Positions 1 to 8,528 of a stretch of DNA of 64,000 nucleotides are shown here, one piece after another. The stretch is taken from the NCBI RefSeq assembly GCF_009733865.1, contig NZ_WOFB01000003.1, positions 238,463 to 302,462 of the forward strand, read 5' to 3'. Below the pieces are notes generated by a model. That model was not told where the DNA came from. It searched no databases and saw only the letters and a list, made by a program, of their open reading frames with translations. This DNA comes from Oceanobacillus salinisoli. Lineage in GTDB: Bacteria > Bacillota > Bacilli > Bacillales > Amphibacillaceae. Position 1 is the first letter of the stretch. The number at the start of each line of letters is the position of its first letter. A program made the position numbers and the translations under genes.

Positions 1-253
1 TCCAATGTTTAAAATCATCATTACTGATTACTAGAGAAATAGGTGATCCTAACGTATATCCATGGCGAATACCACTTGTAATATTCACCAAATCCTTTTC
101 GATTTGCTGCCTTTTTCCCCTGCCATGGCCACCCTGTCTACGCAGCAATGACGCATTAATATCATCCTTTGTTATTGGCATTCCGGCTGGTATACCTTCT
201 ACGATTGTTGTTAATTGTTTTCCATGGGATTCTCCTGCTGTTAAATAGCGCAA
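1..253 (-). CDS. aroC: Chorismate synthase, N-terminal part (cut by window edge)
   Basis: Catalyses EPSP to chorismate, the last shared step of aromatic biosynthesis, in the cytoplasm with reduced FMN. Only about 84 N-terminal codons are present. The reverse-strand translation begins [14 protein letters not shown], containing the GESHG signature of the family, followed by GIPAGMPI and a basic RRQGGHGRG stretch that also belongs to this family. The start is a TTG at 253-251 preceded by an AAAGGAGA ribosome-binding site. It lies downstream of cheR on the same strand, as in B. subtilis (aroF-cheR-ndk). It was too short to appear as a long open frame, but the match is clear. Confidence 0.93.
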   Translation of the reverse strand, partial: MRYLTAGESHGKQLTTIVEGIPAGMPITKDDINASLLRRQGGHGRGKRQQIEKDLVNITSGIRHGYTLGSPISLVISNDDFKHW

Positions 254-405
254 TTTACATTCTCCTTTACTGCAATATTTTAGAATGCTAAATATTTTCT
301 AATTACTATAGCATATCTTTCGCAATTTGTGATAAAAATGGTGTAAATTTAAATATTTTGAAATCTGCTAATAGCCACTTTGATGCCTCAATATTTCCTA
401 GATAC

Positions 406-1194
406 TTATTCTTGTTTTTGGTAGAAGAACGTATCAATTAATCTTAAATCATAGCTACTTGGATTAAAGATTTGCTCTGTGCTCCCTACAAATAACACAC
501 CATTCTTTTTAAGTGTATTTCTAAAGTTTTGATATATTAGCTCCTTAGCTTCATCTGTAAAGTAAATTAACACATTGCGACAGACGATTAAATCCATGTT
601 TATCGGGTATGGATCAGCTAAGAGATTATGTTTTTTATAAGTAATGTTCTCCTTCAATGATGGATCAATGTGATAAACATTATGAACCTTAGTAAAATAT
701 TTATGAACGAATTCCCTGGGGAGATCCTTTAATGCCTGTTCAAGATAAATTCCTTCTTCTGCTCTGAACAGGACGTTTTCATCTAAATCGGTTGCTACTA
801 TTTTCACATTAGCCTCAGGAAAATATTCTCTGATCATCATCGCAATGCTATAGGGTTCTTCTCCAGTTGAGCAAGCCGCACTCCAAATTGACAAGTTACG
901 ATTCTTTTCCAGCAGTAAGGGGAAAATCGTATTTCTTAATACTTCCCACCTTTTGGGATTGCGGTAAAATTCGGACACATTAATCGTTAGTCGGTCGATA
1001 AATTCATTCAGTAGCCCAATATCGTTCATTAATGCATCATAATAAGCTTCAAAACTGGTAAATCCTCGTTTTTTTCTAAGCGTTGTTATGCGTCTTCTCA
1101 TTTGTGTTTCTTTATAAAGACTAAGGTTAATACCTAATTTATTATGTATTTCACTTATGAAATGATAATATTCGTCTGCCAATATTCCCGCCAC
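406..1194 (-). CDS. cheR: Chemotaxis protein methyltransferase CheR
   Basis: Transfers methyl groups from S-adenosylmethionine to glutamates of chemoreceptors, setting adaptation in chemotaxis. An N-terminal helical CheR domain contains RRRITTLRKKRGF (about 33-45) and NVSEFYRNP (72-80). The SAM-binding WSAACSTGEEPYS lies near 104-116 and CRNVLIYF near 205-212. Length of 262 aa is normal. Nearest long-frame start is GTG at 1194, but the GGGGAG site sits almost on top of it; a TTG four codons later has better spacing, so the N-terminus is uncertain by a few residues. It lies between ndk and aroC, as in B. subtilis, away from other chemotaxis genes. Confidence 0.95.
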   Translation of the reverse strand: MAGILADEYYHFISEIHNKLGINLSLYKETQMRRRITTLRKKRGFTSFEAYYDALMNDIGLLNEFIDRLTINVSEFYRNPKRWEVLRNTIFPLLLEKNRNLSIWSAACSTGEEPYSIAMMIREYFPEANVKIVATDLDENVLFRAEEGIYLEQALKDLPREFVHKYFTKVHNVYHIDPSLKENITYKKHNLLADPYPINMDLIVCRNVLIYFTDEAKELIYQNFRNTLKKNGVLFVGSTEQIFNPSSYDLRLIDTFFYQKQE

Positions 1195-1204
1195 TCCCCA
1201 AAGT

Positions 1205-1235
1205 TTAAAAAACCTCCGTCGCCAAGAACGGAGGT
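1205..1235 (-). terminator. Rho-independent terminator after ndk
   Basis: Arms acctccgt (1212-1219) and acggaggt (1228-1235) form a stem. Reading leftwards on the minus strand the stem is followed by a T-run (A-run at 1207-1211). It sits in the short gap between ndk and the cheR start, so cheR probably needs read-through or its own promoter. Confidence 0.85.
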
Positions 1236-1242
1236 CGATAAA

Positions 1243-1689
1243 CTAATATATCCATGCACTATCTTGTTTGTCGTAAGATAGTAACTCTTCCTTGCTGAAA
1301 AACAGACTGATTTCACGTTCCGAACTTTCCGAAGAATCGGAACCGTGAATAACATTCTTTCCAACAGTCAATCCGAAATCCCCCCTGATTGTACCAGGTG
1401 CTGCTTCAGATGGATTTGTTTTCCCCATCATATTACGAGCTGTACTGATGACGTTTTCACCTTCCCATACCATAGCAAATACTGGTCCGGAAGTGATAAA
1501 GTCTACTAATTCACCAAAGAAAGGTTTTTCTTTGTGTTCTTCGTAATGCTTTTCAGCCAGATTCCGGGGAATGGACATGAGTTTCGCACCGGCTAGTTTA
1601 TAGCCCTTCGACTCAAAACGACTTACAATTTCCCCTATCAAATTTCTTTGTACCCCATCTGGTTTTACCATTAAAAAAGTTTTCTCCAT
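1243..1689 (-). CDS. ndk: Nucleoside diphosphate kinase
   Basis: Transfers the gamma phosphate of ATP to NDPs through a phospho-histidine, balancing nucleotide pools. At 148 aa it is full length. The opening [15 protein letters not shown] is typical and the active-site signature NVIHGSDS places the catalytic histidine at residue 115. The flanks are hepT upstream and cheR downstream, the usual Bacillus order. A terminator closes the gene just past its stop. Confidence 0.97.
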   Translation of the reverse strand: MEKTFLMVKPDGVQRNLIGEIVSRFESKGYKLAGAKLMSIPRNLAEKHYEEHKEKPFFGELVDFITSGPVFAMVWEGENVISTARNMMGKTNPSEAAPGTIRGDFGLTVGKNVIHGSDSSESSEREISLFFSKEELLSYDKQDSAWIY

Positions 1690-1767
1690 AGTACTTACAC
1701 CCCATTTGTATGTATACTAGTCTAGCTCTATAAATCTTATCAAATTTATTAGAAAATAACAATAGAT

Positions 1768-2739
1768 TTACGTACGTCTTTTGCCAATAAATTTCGCAAT
1801 ATCCTCTAACGTCTTTTTAGCCCTCTTATTTGGTAAGCTCTCTAGCGTGGATAGTGCCTTCTGAAGATAATGATTACTTAACTGGTAGGACTTCTCAATA
1901 GCACCCGTATGGTGTAATGCTTTTATTATTTCATTCATTTCCTCTTTTTTAATCGTTTCGGGATTCTTAAACGTTTTTTCTAAAAGCAGGAAAAATGAAC
2001 GATTCTCCATTGCATATAGCACAGGCAACGTTATATTTCCTTGAAGTAAATCATTTCCTGCTGGCTTTCCAAGTTCCTTAGATGAAGATGTGAAATCTAA
2101 AATATCATCTATTATTTGATAGGACATTCCAATGTAATAGCCATATTGATACATTTTCTTAGCTTCCTTTTCCGACAGTCCCCCTACTACTGCTCCTAAT
2201 TGGCAGCTCGTAGCTATTAATAATGCTGTTTTCCGTTTAATTCGGCGTAAATAATTACGTAAATTTTGATCCCAATTAAACTTGTCTTTCATCTGTTCAA
2301 TTTCACCTATACAGACTTCCACAATCGTTTTGGATAAAATGCGATGAACATTAGAGTTTCTAAGTGTAGAAATTTCTTCCAGTGCACGTGCTAATATATA
2401 ATCCCCCGTATACATTGCAACTCTATTTCCATATCGTTTTTTTATCGTTGGCTTTCCTCGTCGAAGTTCTGCTTCATCTATCACATCATCATGCACAAGT
2501 GTTGCCATATGTATTAATTCAAGTGAGACAGCCACTTTTTTTATCTTTTCTAAATCAAATTCACCTAACTGTCCAGAAAGCAAAACAAATACAGGACGAA
2601 TTCTCTTCCCTCCGGCATCTAATAATTCAGTAGAAGCATTGCGCAACACTGGATGTTCAGCTTGAATGGTTTGATGTAAGGATGTCTCTATAAAATCTAA
2701 ATCCCTTTTTAAATATCCATATGTTTTCGGAAGTTTCAT
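1768..2739 (-). CDS. hepT: Heptaprenyl diphosphate synthase component II (catalytic)
   Basis: Catalytic subunit that extends farnesyl diphosphate with isopentenyl diphosphate to C35 for the menaquinone-7 side chain; it works as a heterodimer with HepS. Two aspartate-rich trans-prenyltransferase motifs are visible: HDDVIDEAE near residues 83-91 and DDILDF near 212-217, with GKPAGNDLLQGN after the second. The open frame runs to a GTG at 2748, but that GTG lies inside the AAAGGTG ribosome-binding site, so I place the start at ATG 2739 (MKLPKTYG, 323 aa). Follows menG in a hepS-menG-hepT order. Confidence 0.95.
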   Translation of the reverse strand: MKLPKTYGYLKRDLDFIETSLHQTIQAEHPVLRNASTELLDAGGKRIRPVFVLLSGQLGEFDLEKIKKVAVSLELIHMATLVHDDVIDEAELRRGKPTIKKRYGNRVAMYTGDYILARALEEISTLRNSNVHRILSKTIVEVCIGEIEQMKDKFNWDQNLRNYLRRIKRKTALLIATSCQLGAVVGGLSEKEAKKMYQYGYYIGMSYQIIDDILDFTSSSKELGKPAGNDLLQGNITLPVLYAMENRSFFLLLEKTFKNPETIKKEEMNEIIKALHHTGAIEKSYQLSNHYLQKALSTLESLPNKRAKKTLEDIAKFIGKRRT

Positions 2740-2804
2740 GTGTTTCACCTTTATAGTTACTAGAAGTTACACATTCTTTGTAACAAAATGTGTACAGTTG
2801 ATTT

Positions 2805-3515
2805 CTAATTTTTATATCCCATATGCATTGCCGCGACTCCACCAGTATAACTTTTCACTTCTACATGAGAGAATCCAGCTTCTAAAAACATTTGCTTCAA
2901 TTTATATTTATCTGGAAAAGACCTCGTAGATTCATTTAACCAGACATATTCTTTATAGCTCTTTGCGAATATCCTTCCAAACAAAGGCATAATATAGCGA
3001 AAATAGAAGAAGTATAATTGTTTAAAACCAATAACTGTAGGCTGCGACGTTTCCAGGCAAACTACTCTACCTCCTGGTTTAACAACCCGATACATTTCTT
3101 TCAGCACGGTCATGTAATCAGGCACATTTCGAAGTCCAAACCCGATTGTAACATAGTCAAAGGAATTATCCTCAAATGGAAGTTCCATTGCATTTCCATG
3201 AATTAATTCAAGATGATTGATTTTCATCTCTTCTTTTTTCTCATTTGCAATAGACAGCATATTTTTACTAAAATCAAGACCTATTACTTTTCCGGTTTCT
3301 CCGACTGTTTCAGCTAAAGCGATAGACCAGTCACCGGTTCCGCAGCAAATATCAACTGCTGTGGATCCCTTTTGGACGTTCATTCTTTTCATGACATCTC
3401 TTCGCCAAGCTTTATGGCGCTGAAATGAAATAATCGAATTCATGGAATCATAACTTTTATAAATTTTCTCAAATACGTGATGAACTCTTTCTTCTTTTGA
3501 TTGTTCTTGCATCAT
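2805..3515 (-). CDS. menG: Demethylmenaquinone methyltransferase
   Basis: SAM-dependent C-methylation of demethylmenaquinone, the last step of menaquinone synthesis (UbiE/MenG family, 236 aa). Motif [11 protein letters not shown] is near residues 54-63 and GFGLRNVPD near 128-136 is a family hallmark. It starts immediately after the hepS stop codon, so translation is probably coupled, and the side-chain synthase subunits flank it. Two adjacent ATG codons are possible starts and change the protein by only one residue. Confidence 0.96.
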   Translation of the reverse strand: MMQEQSKEERVHHVFEKIYKSYDSMNSIISFQRHKAWRRDVMKRMNVQKGSTAVDICCGTGDWSIALAETVGETGKVIGLDFSKNMLSIANEKKEEMKINHLELIHGNAMELPFEDNSFDYVTIGFGLRNVPDYMTVLKEMYRVVKPGGRVVCLETSQPTVIGFKQLYFFYFRYIMPLFGRIFAKSYKEYVWLNESTRSFPDKYKLKQMFLEAGFSHVEVKSYTGGVAAMHMGYKN

Positions 3516-4307
3516 TTATCCCTCTTCCACAATGGAGGCTTTGAAGTTTTTCTCAGCAATGCGCAATTTATTACTTATGTGTTCTTTTAATAGTTTGTGA
3601 TGTTCCGGCAAATCGGCCAGTCGATTCTTTACTGTTAGGCACTTTTCATGAATAACAGAATCAACCCGGTTTATAAAAGATATATGATTGCTATTTAAAA
3701 ATTTTCTAAGAAATGTTGACTCTACCTTATTATTCAAATTGTCCTTTTCCCGAATCAATCTATTTATAATTAACCATTCGCTAGAGATATCATTTAAAGA
3801 CGGGTCTTTTACGTAATCAGCAACATATAAAATTAATGATATGTCAATTTTCCTAATCAGATCCATGCTCTCTTCTATAAGATTTTCATCCAAATAGTAT
3901 AACTTCATTTTGTATTCATTAATCTCTTTAATTGCAGCTGCTAATGTATGAATTAAGTCATATTGCTCAATTTCAGACAATAGTAAATAGTATAGACCAC
4001 TATAATAATCTCCTGCTAAAACACGTAATTGAATTACCGCTTTTTCATCATTACTCATATTTGGCTGAAACGTTATGGGAACCTGTTCATGCGTATCCAA
4101 AGCTACCTGAATCAACATTGCTGTAATAATGCAGCGCTCTTTTTCTATTTCCGATAAGGATGACTGACAATCCATTAGCGCAGATAAAATCATCAGTTTA
4201 TCATCATCAATGAATGGTTGACCAACGATTTGTTTTATGTATGAATGATTTAATTTATCTCTTATTTGTTCTTTCAGATTAGCTATATCCATGCTAGATG
4301 TATTCAA
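3516..4307 (-). CDS. hepS: Heptaprenyl diphosphate synthase component I
   Basis: Small regulatory partner of HepT; together they make the C35 chain of menaquinone. Identified by position before menG-hepT and by sequences typical of the HEPPP_synt_1 family (DDDKLMILSALMD near the N-terminus, YYSGLYYLLLSE mid-protein); it lacks aspartate-rich catalytic motifs, as expected. A GTG at 4316 gives the longest frame but overlaps the AGGTGA ribosome-binding site; a TTG at 4307 has proper spacing and gives 263 aa. The family is poorly conserved, so the assignment rests partly on synteny. Confidence 0.9.
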   Translation of the reverse strand: MNTSSMDIANLKEQIRDKLNHSYIKQIVGQPFIDDDKLMILSALMDCQSSLSEIEKERCIITAMLIQVALDTHEQVPITFQPNMSNDEKAVIQLRVLAGDYYSGLYYLLLSEIEQYDLIHTLAAAIKEINEYKMKLYYLDENLIEESMDLIRKIDISLILYVADYVKDPSLNDISSEWLIINRLIREKDNLNNKVESTFLRKFLNSNHISFINRVDSVIHEKCLTVKNRLADLPEHHKLLKEHISNKLRIAEKNFKASIVEEG

Positions 4308-4425
4308 AAAAATCACCTAAAGCCTTTCTCCAACTCTCTTTGATTGCTCTAGTTATTATAGCATATTTCTAGCATGAACCAAATGTTTGATTTTTTTCTG
4401 CTAAAACGCACAATAAAGTGCACTC

Positions 4426-4650
4426 TTATTCTGACTTCATTTCACCATGACCTGTTTGAATAATGGCACTGCCCCTAACTTTTACAGCTGAGGTGTGTTC
4501 TGTGAACTGAGCAATCATCACTTCCCCTTTATCCAATTTTTCAGAATGGTGAAAGCGTGTATCAGAGCCTCTAGTTAAGCCAATAACGTTTACTCCATCT
4601 TCCAATGCTTTGATGACAAAAAAGTCCGGATTATATTTTGCATCACTCAT
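4426..4650 (-). CDS. mtrB: Trp RNA-binding attenuation protein TRAP
   Basis: Forms an 11-mer ring that, when loaded with tryptophan, binds (G/U)AG repeats in trp leader RNA and causes attenuation or translational repression. The 74 aa protein contains the highly conserved core [38 protein letters not shown] and a GEMKSE tail. In B. subtilis mtrB follows mtrA (folE); here the next gene upstream is hup with no folE between. A GGAGG site precedes the ATG. Confidence 0.97.
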   Translation of the reverse strand: MSDAKYNPDFFVIKALEDGVNVIGLTRGSDTRFHHSEKLDKGEVMIAQFTEHTSAVKVRGSAIIQTGHGEMKSE

Positions 4651-4711
4651 CTTTACACCCTCCTCATTATATGTTCAATCGCATCTTAAAATTTATTCCA
4701 AAACATTAATA

Positions 4712-4742
4712 TAAAAAGGGTACGTTTTTGTGTAACGTACCC
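4712..4742 (-). terminator. Terminator after hup (bidirectional look)
   Basis: Stem gggtacgtt (4718-4726) with aacgtaccc (4734-4742), flanked by A-run on the left and T-run on the right. On the minus strand it ends hup transcription before mtrB, so mtrB probably has its own promoter or is fed by read-through. Confidence 0.85.
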
Positions 4743-4765
4743 TTTTTCATTGCCCTATGTATATA

Positions 4766-5038
4766 TTATTTAACTACATCTTTTAGGGCTTTACCTGGTT
4801 TGAAAGCTGGAACCTTGCTTGCAGGGATTTCGATTTCTTCACCAGTTTGTGGATTACGACCTTTACGTGCAGAACGTTCACGTACTTCAAAGTTACCAAA
4901 TCCAATTAATTGTACTTTTTCACCATTTTTAAGTGAATCCATGACAGATTCAAAAACTGCATCAACAGCTTTTGTAGCATCTTTTTTAGAAAGCTCGCTT
5001 TTTTCAGCGACTGCATTAATTAAGTCTGTTTTATTCAT
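4766..5038 (-). CDS. hup: DNA-binding protein HU (HBsu)
   Basis: Abundant nucleoid protein that bends and compacts DNA as a dimer. The 90 aa frame [16 protein letters not shown] to KALKDVVK is full length, with the HU signature [18 protein letters not shown] on the beta-arm region (about 46-63). A GTG at 5047 extends the frame but lies within the strong GGAGGAGGTG ribosome-binding site, so ATG 5038 is the start. Its own terminator follows at 4712-4742, consistent with a monocistronic, highly expressed gene as in B. subtilis (between spoIVA and mtrAB). Confidence 0.97.
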   Translation of the reverse strand: MNKTDLINAVAEKSELSKKDATKAVDAVFESVMDSLKNGEKVQLIGFGNFEVRERSARKGRNPQTGEEIEIPASKVPAFKPGKALKDVVK

Positions 5039-5396
5039 GACATTCACCTCCTCCCAAATCGTACTATCAATCAGAACAAAATAATTAGTCTAACATCATT
5101 TGTTCACTATTTTGCCTGTTTTTATACGTTAGTCATCTAAAATGAATTGATGACAAGGCTTATAATAACTGAGATTGCTATAAAATTCAACAATAAGTAT
5201 CCATTTCTTTAATAATTATTACCAAAAACCCTAAATTTTGATAAAAAATGGCTTTTTTTGTCATGTTTTCAAAATAATTATATAAGTCAAAATAACCTAC
5301 TAAATATGATAGACGATTGCTTACACTATTACACATACGACACGGAAACGTTAAATCCCTTCTAATTTTTTCATAAGCCCGGTAACTATTTTACTC
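5039..5396. other. AT-rich gap upstream of hup
   Basis: About 360 bases without a credible gene. It must contain the hup promoter on the minus strand, but no minus-10/minus-35 pair is clear enough for me to place. Nothing else recognised before the composite repeat begins. Confidence 0.5.
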
Positions 5397-6080
5397 GTCG
5401 CAGTTCGTATAAACTGCGACAGTAAACAATTCCATTGTAATGCTCTCGCTTGTTCTAATTTTGAATGCGTGCTTGCATTCGCTCCGGGAGAATACTTGCG
5501 GTTCGTGGGCACGACCTAAAGCCTCCTCGTGGAAAACTGCCGCTGCTCAGGTCTGGAACGTGCTATTCCCACAAGACAAGGAACGCGAACTGCAGCTCTA
5601 CATCGCACGAAGAAAATCGGTTTTTATTTTCGAGGAGTCTACATATTCTGCCTACGCTAGTATTGGTTTTCTGGTTAATCTTTAGCTATAACCTATAAAA
5701 GGTACGTTAGATAAGCTTCTTTTCACCTGAAGTGAGACCTTACTTTACTATAAAAAAGATATGTACTCCACGAGATTACTTTTGGCCGCAAATATTCTAG
5801 TTACCTGTTTTAACAGAAGCGAGTTACATCAGCAAAAAGAAGATGTTATATGTTATTGTATTGAGAAACAAACTGTTCACTAATCCAATCAAACATCGTT
5901 AGTAACACTCAGGTAGAAAGTTGAAAAGCTCAAAACTAGCGAAGGAAATACACGGAGACTCCTTGAAAAAGAAAAGCACTTTTTCTGCGTACGGCATAAC
6001 GCTGCCGAAGCCTTCCTTGTCCTTTGGGAAAAGAGGCATCGGTAAAACCCCAAAAGACGCGACATTTAAGGAACAAAGGC

Positions 6081-6386
6081 GCAAGCGCCCGTTTAGCGAC
6101 GTACGGACTGCGCCTGGCCATGCCAGGTGGTTCGGTGTTGCCGCGCAAAGCGGGGTTTTAACCGAACAGTCCCCGCAGGAGATAAAGGAAACATGCCCCT
6201 TCATAGGGGTATGCCGACGCCTGAGCGCTAGCCCGCTTTTAGTCGGCCTTCCTTAAAAAAAGGGAGTCGATGTTGACTTTCACCGTAAGGGTATAAGTGC
6301 GACTAAGCCTCTGGTTTCACCAATCGACAAGTCTTCTTTATCGTACGGAGGTGAAGGGAGTCTCGCTAGTCGCTGGGCGCTGGAGC
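6081..6386. ncRNA. Candidate structured RNA or non-autonomous mobile element, copy 1
   Basis: Terminal arms GCGCCC..AGCGAC (6085-6090, 6095-6100) pair with GTCGCT GGGCGC (6369-6380), closing the whole element. Inside are GGACT/AGTCC (6105-6109 with 6168-6172), CCTGGC/GCCAGG (6113-6118 with 6122-6127), GTTCGGT/ACCGAAC (6130-6136 with 6161-6167), a CCGC-GCAAA-GCGG hairpin, CCCCT/AGGGG and GCCGAC/GTCGGC. About 85 percent or more identical to 59955-60315 by eye. No protein is encoded. Strand of transcription is not known. It could be a folded RNA or the remnant of a transposon such as a peptide-less IS200/IS605-type unit; neither is proved. Confidence 0.55.
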
Positions 6387-6452
6387 TGGATGTGGCTACT
6401 TAAAGTAATAAAAATTATCCACAGGTTTTACATTTTATAATTTCCTAAGCAA

Positions 6453-6522
6453 GAACAAAGGCTAAGAACGCCACGACCTGTGGCAGCGCCTTTGTGACCA
6501 ACGTCCTGTCGGCCCTAGCTCA
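6453..6522. repeat. Double-hairpin segment within R1
   Basis: Two small hairpins follow each other: GCCAC-GACCT-GTGGC and CCAAC-GTCCT-GTCGG, with near-identical GWCCT loops, in about 6465-6522. The segment begins with gaacaaaggc (6453-6462), which also occurs at 6071-6080 just before the structured element. It belongs to the roughly 430 bases that interrupt the alpha module. No gene is present. Confidence 0.5.
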
Positions 6523-6639
6523 CCAGCCGTCCACGGAAAGCGTAGTGTATTTCCGTAACGGTAGATTAAACTCCAAGATCATCTAAGGTTACTTCGCAGT
6601 TTATAGATTTTACATCATAAACAACTAAGCTTTTTAGAA

Positions 6640-6785
6640 GAACTCGCATTCGCTTGTCCTTTATCGAATGTGTTAGTTTTTCTTATACTTGGTACATTTA
6701 AATTTTAACTACGTCGAATCCTCTTCATGCTAAATTTTTATACTTTCCTAACGTATAAAAATGTATATTTGTTAGGAAATTTATA
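6640..6785. repeat. Delta repeat, copy 1
   Basis: Shares an interrupted match with 38985-39135, including cgaatgtg, ttaattttaactacg, cgaatcc and ttcctaacgt. In this copy tttcctaac (near 6746) and gttaggaaa (near 6771) form an additional inverted repeat around an AT-rich loop. Found between R1 and the spoIVA terminator. Function unknown. Confidence 0.55.
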
Positions 6786-6814
6786 AAGAGGATTCCTTAT
6801 TAGTTTCAACCATA

Positions 6815-6841
6815 GAAAAAGCAGCTTACCAAGAAGCTGCT
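6815..6841 (-). terminator. Terminator overlapping the spoIVA stop
   Basis: agcagctt (6820-6827) and aagctgct (6834-6841) form an 8-bp stem followed on the minus strand by a T-run. The stem overlaps the TAG stop codon region of spoIVA. Confidence 0.85.
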
Positions 6842-8318
6842 ATAAAATAATTGCTATTAAACTACCTGTACCCTCGTTAATAATTCTTTCCAGTGTATCT
6901 TTTAATTTATATCTTGCGTTTTCTGGCATTAATGAAATTTTTCCTTGAATGCCTTCTCTGACGATGGAACTTAGAGATCTTCCAAAGATATCTGACTCCC
7001 AAATAGATAATGGATCTTCTTCAAAGTCCTGCATTAAGTATCTGACAAGTTCTTCACTTTGCTTTTCCGTGCCAATAATTGGAGCGAATTCAGATTCTAC
7101 TTCCACTTTTATCATATGAATGGAAGGTGCTACTGCTTTTAAGCGAACCCCAAATCTGGAGCCTTGTCTAATAATTTCAGGTTCATCTAAAATCATATCT
7201 TCTAACCTAGGCGCAGCAATCCCATAGCCTGTTTGTTTCACCATTTGAAGGGCCCCAGCTACTTGATCATACTCCCTTTTTGCGTGTGCAAAATCCTGCA
7301 TTAATTCCAAAAGATGATCTTTTCCTCTTATCTCTTGACCAACGATTTCTTTCAGCACTTCATCATATAAGTAATCTGGAGCATGCAGGTCAATTTCAGC
7401 GACCCCTTCCCCCATTTCCATACCTGCTAAATTCGCCTTTTCAATATAATCATACTCATCGAAGTTACCGACAATTTGATCCACATCTCTTAACCTTTTA
7501 ATATCTTTAACGGTTGTTTGAATCGCTTCCTGATAATTTTCTCTTAACCAGTGATTTTCTTTAAGTACCATTACCCAGCTAGGCAAATTCACATTAACCT
7601 CTAAGACAGGGAATTCATAAAGTGCTTCACGAAGCACACTGTTTACATCATGTTCGGACATGGATTCAATATTAATTGCTAAAACAGGGATATCATATTC
7701 CTCTGATAGCTGATTACGAAGCAGTTCCGTTTCCTGACTGGACGGTCTTGTTGAGTTAACTACCATAATAAACGGTTTTCCTACTTCTTTTAGCTCTTCT
7801 ACAATTTTTGATTCTGCTTCTACGTAGTCATTACGTGGTATTTCACCAATCGTTCCATCTGTTGTGACTACTACACCAATTGTAGAGTGTTCTTGAATAA
7901 CTTTTCGCGTACCAATTTCAGCTGCGTCATGAAAAGGAATTGGTTCCTCATACCATGGGGTATTTATCATTCTAGGGCCATTTTCATCTTCAAATCCTTT
8001 TGCGCCATCTACTGCATATCCAACACAATCAACCAGTCTGACATTTACATCTAATCCTTCATCCACATTGACTGATACCGCTTGGTTTGGAATAAATTTA
8101 GGCTCTGTCGTCATAATAGTTTTTCCAGCAGCACTTTGCGGTAGCTCATCCTGCGCTCTTTCACGTTCGCCATCATCATCGATATTGGGTAATACAACTA
8201 ATTCCATAAACTTTTTTATAAAGGTGGATTTACCCGAACGGACTGCCCCGACAATACCTAGATAAATATCTCCGTTTGTCCGCTTTGAAATATCTTTAAA
8301 AATATCAATCTTCTCCAA
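6840..8318 (-). CDS. spoIVA: Stage IV sporulation protein A, coat morphogenetic ATPase
   Basis: Polymerises on the forespore surface using ATP to make the basement layer of the spore coat, anchored by SpoVM. At 492 aa it is full length. The N-terminus has a TRAFAC-type P-loop GAVRSGKST (24-32) and LVDCVGYAVDGA. The C-terminus RIINEGTGSLIAIIL is the conserved tail needed for localisation. Start is TTG 8318, supported by a GGGAGGGGATC ribosome-binding site. Stands alone between yphF and hup, as in B. subtilis; sigma-E control is expected from the family but was not read from the sequence. Confidence 0.97.
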   Translation of the reverse strand: MEKIDIFKDISKRTNGDIYLGIVGAVRSGKSTFIKKFMELVVLPNIDDDGERERAQDELPQSAAGKTIMTTEPKFIPNQAVSVNVDEGLDVNVRLVDCVGYAVDGAKGFEDENGPRMINTPWYEEPIPFHDAAEIGTRKVIQEHSTIGVVVTTDGTIGEIPRNDYVEAESKIVEELKEVGKPFIMVVNSTRPSSQETELLRNQLSEEYDIPVLAINIESMSEHDVNSVLREALYEFPVLEVNVNLPSWVMVLKENHWLRENYQEAIQTTVKDIKRLRDVDQIVGNFDEYDYIEKANLAGMEMGEGVAEIDLHAPDYLYDEVLKEIVGQEIRGKDHLLELMQDFAHAKREYDQVAGALQMVKQTGYGIAAPRLEDMILDEPEIIRQGSRFGVRLKAVAPSIHMIKVEVESEFAPIIGTEKQSEELVRYLMQDFEEDPLSIWESDIFGRSLSSIVREGIQGKISLMPENARYKLKDTLERIINEGTGSLIAIIL

Positions 8319-8474
8319 AAGATCCCCTCCCGATCTTGAGTACTTTGATTTTCAGATAAACTACGAATAATTGACATTACAAGTCTATGATGTTGTCCTA
8401 TCAAAATATGACTTAAATTTCCTATAAAAGAGTAAAATTTGAATATGTGATGGCTGAATAAAATTTGATAAACA

Positions 8475-8507
8475 AATAAACCCTTGCAACAATATATGTT
8501 ACAAGGG
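8475..8507 (-). terminator. Probable terminator after yphF
   Basis: cccttgcaac and its near-complement gttacaaggg (8481-8490 with 8498-8507) make a stem with one mismatch; the minus-strand flank is T-rich (tttatttgttt). Lies between yphF and spoIVA. Confidence 0.65.
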
Positions 8508-8528
8508 AAGGAATATGATATATAATCC

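Larger units (their letters stand above)
5397..6605. repeat. Composite intergenic repeat R1 (beta plus reversed alpha), interrupted by a structured element
   Basis: Left end tataaactgcga (5408-5419) is the inverse of tcgcagtttata at the right (6594-6605). The left half (to about 5690) is a beta module shared with 63492-63835 and, reversed, with 23650-24037 and 30880-31095. The right half is an alpha module: its first arm is at 5935-5960 and its second at 6524-6575, and it is split by about 430 inserted bases holding a folded element (6081-6386). Just outside the left end, gtcgcagtt/aactgcgac (5397-5405, 5412-5420) is a perfect 9-bp palindrome, as if two end motifs met head to head. Open frames inside are not conserved and are regarded as non-coding. 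Confidence 0.8.

Noticed and set aside
5921..6256. Open frames of about 100 aa on both strands in the R1 region
   Set aside because: They cross from the alpha repeat into the structured element, lack ribosome-binding sites and would be broken in the second element copy at 59955.
6081..6386. Group II intron interpretation of the structured element
   Set aside because: No recognisable domain V, no intron-encoded reverse transcriptase and no intron boundary sequences.
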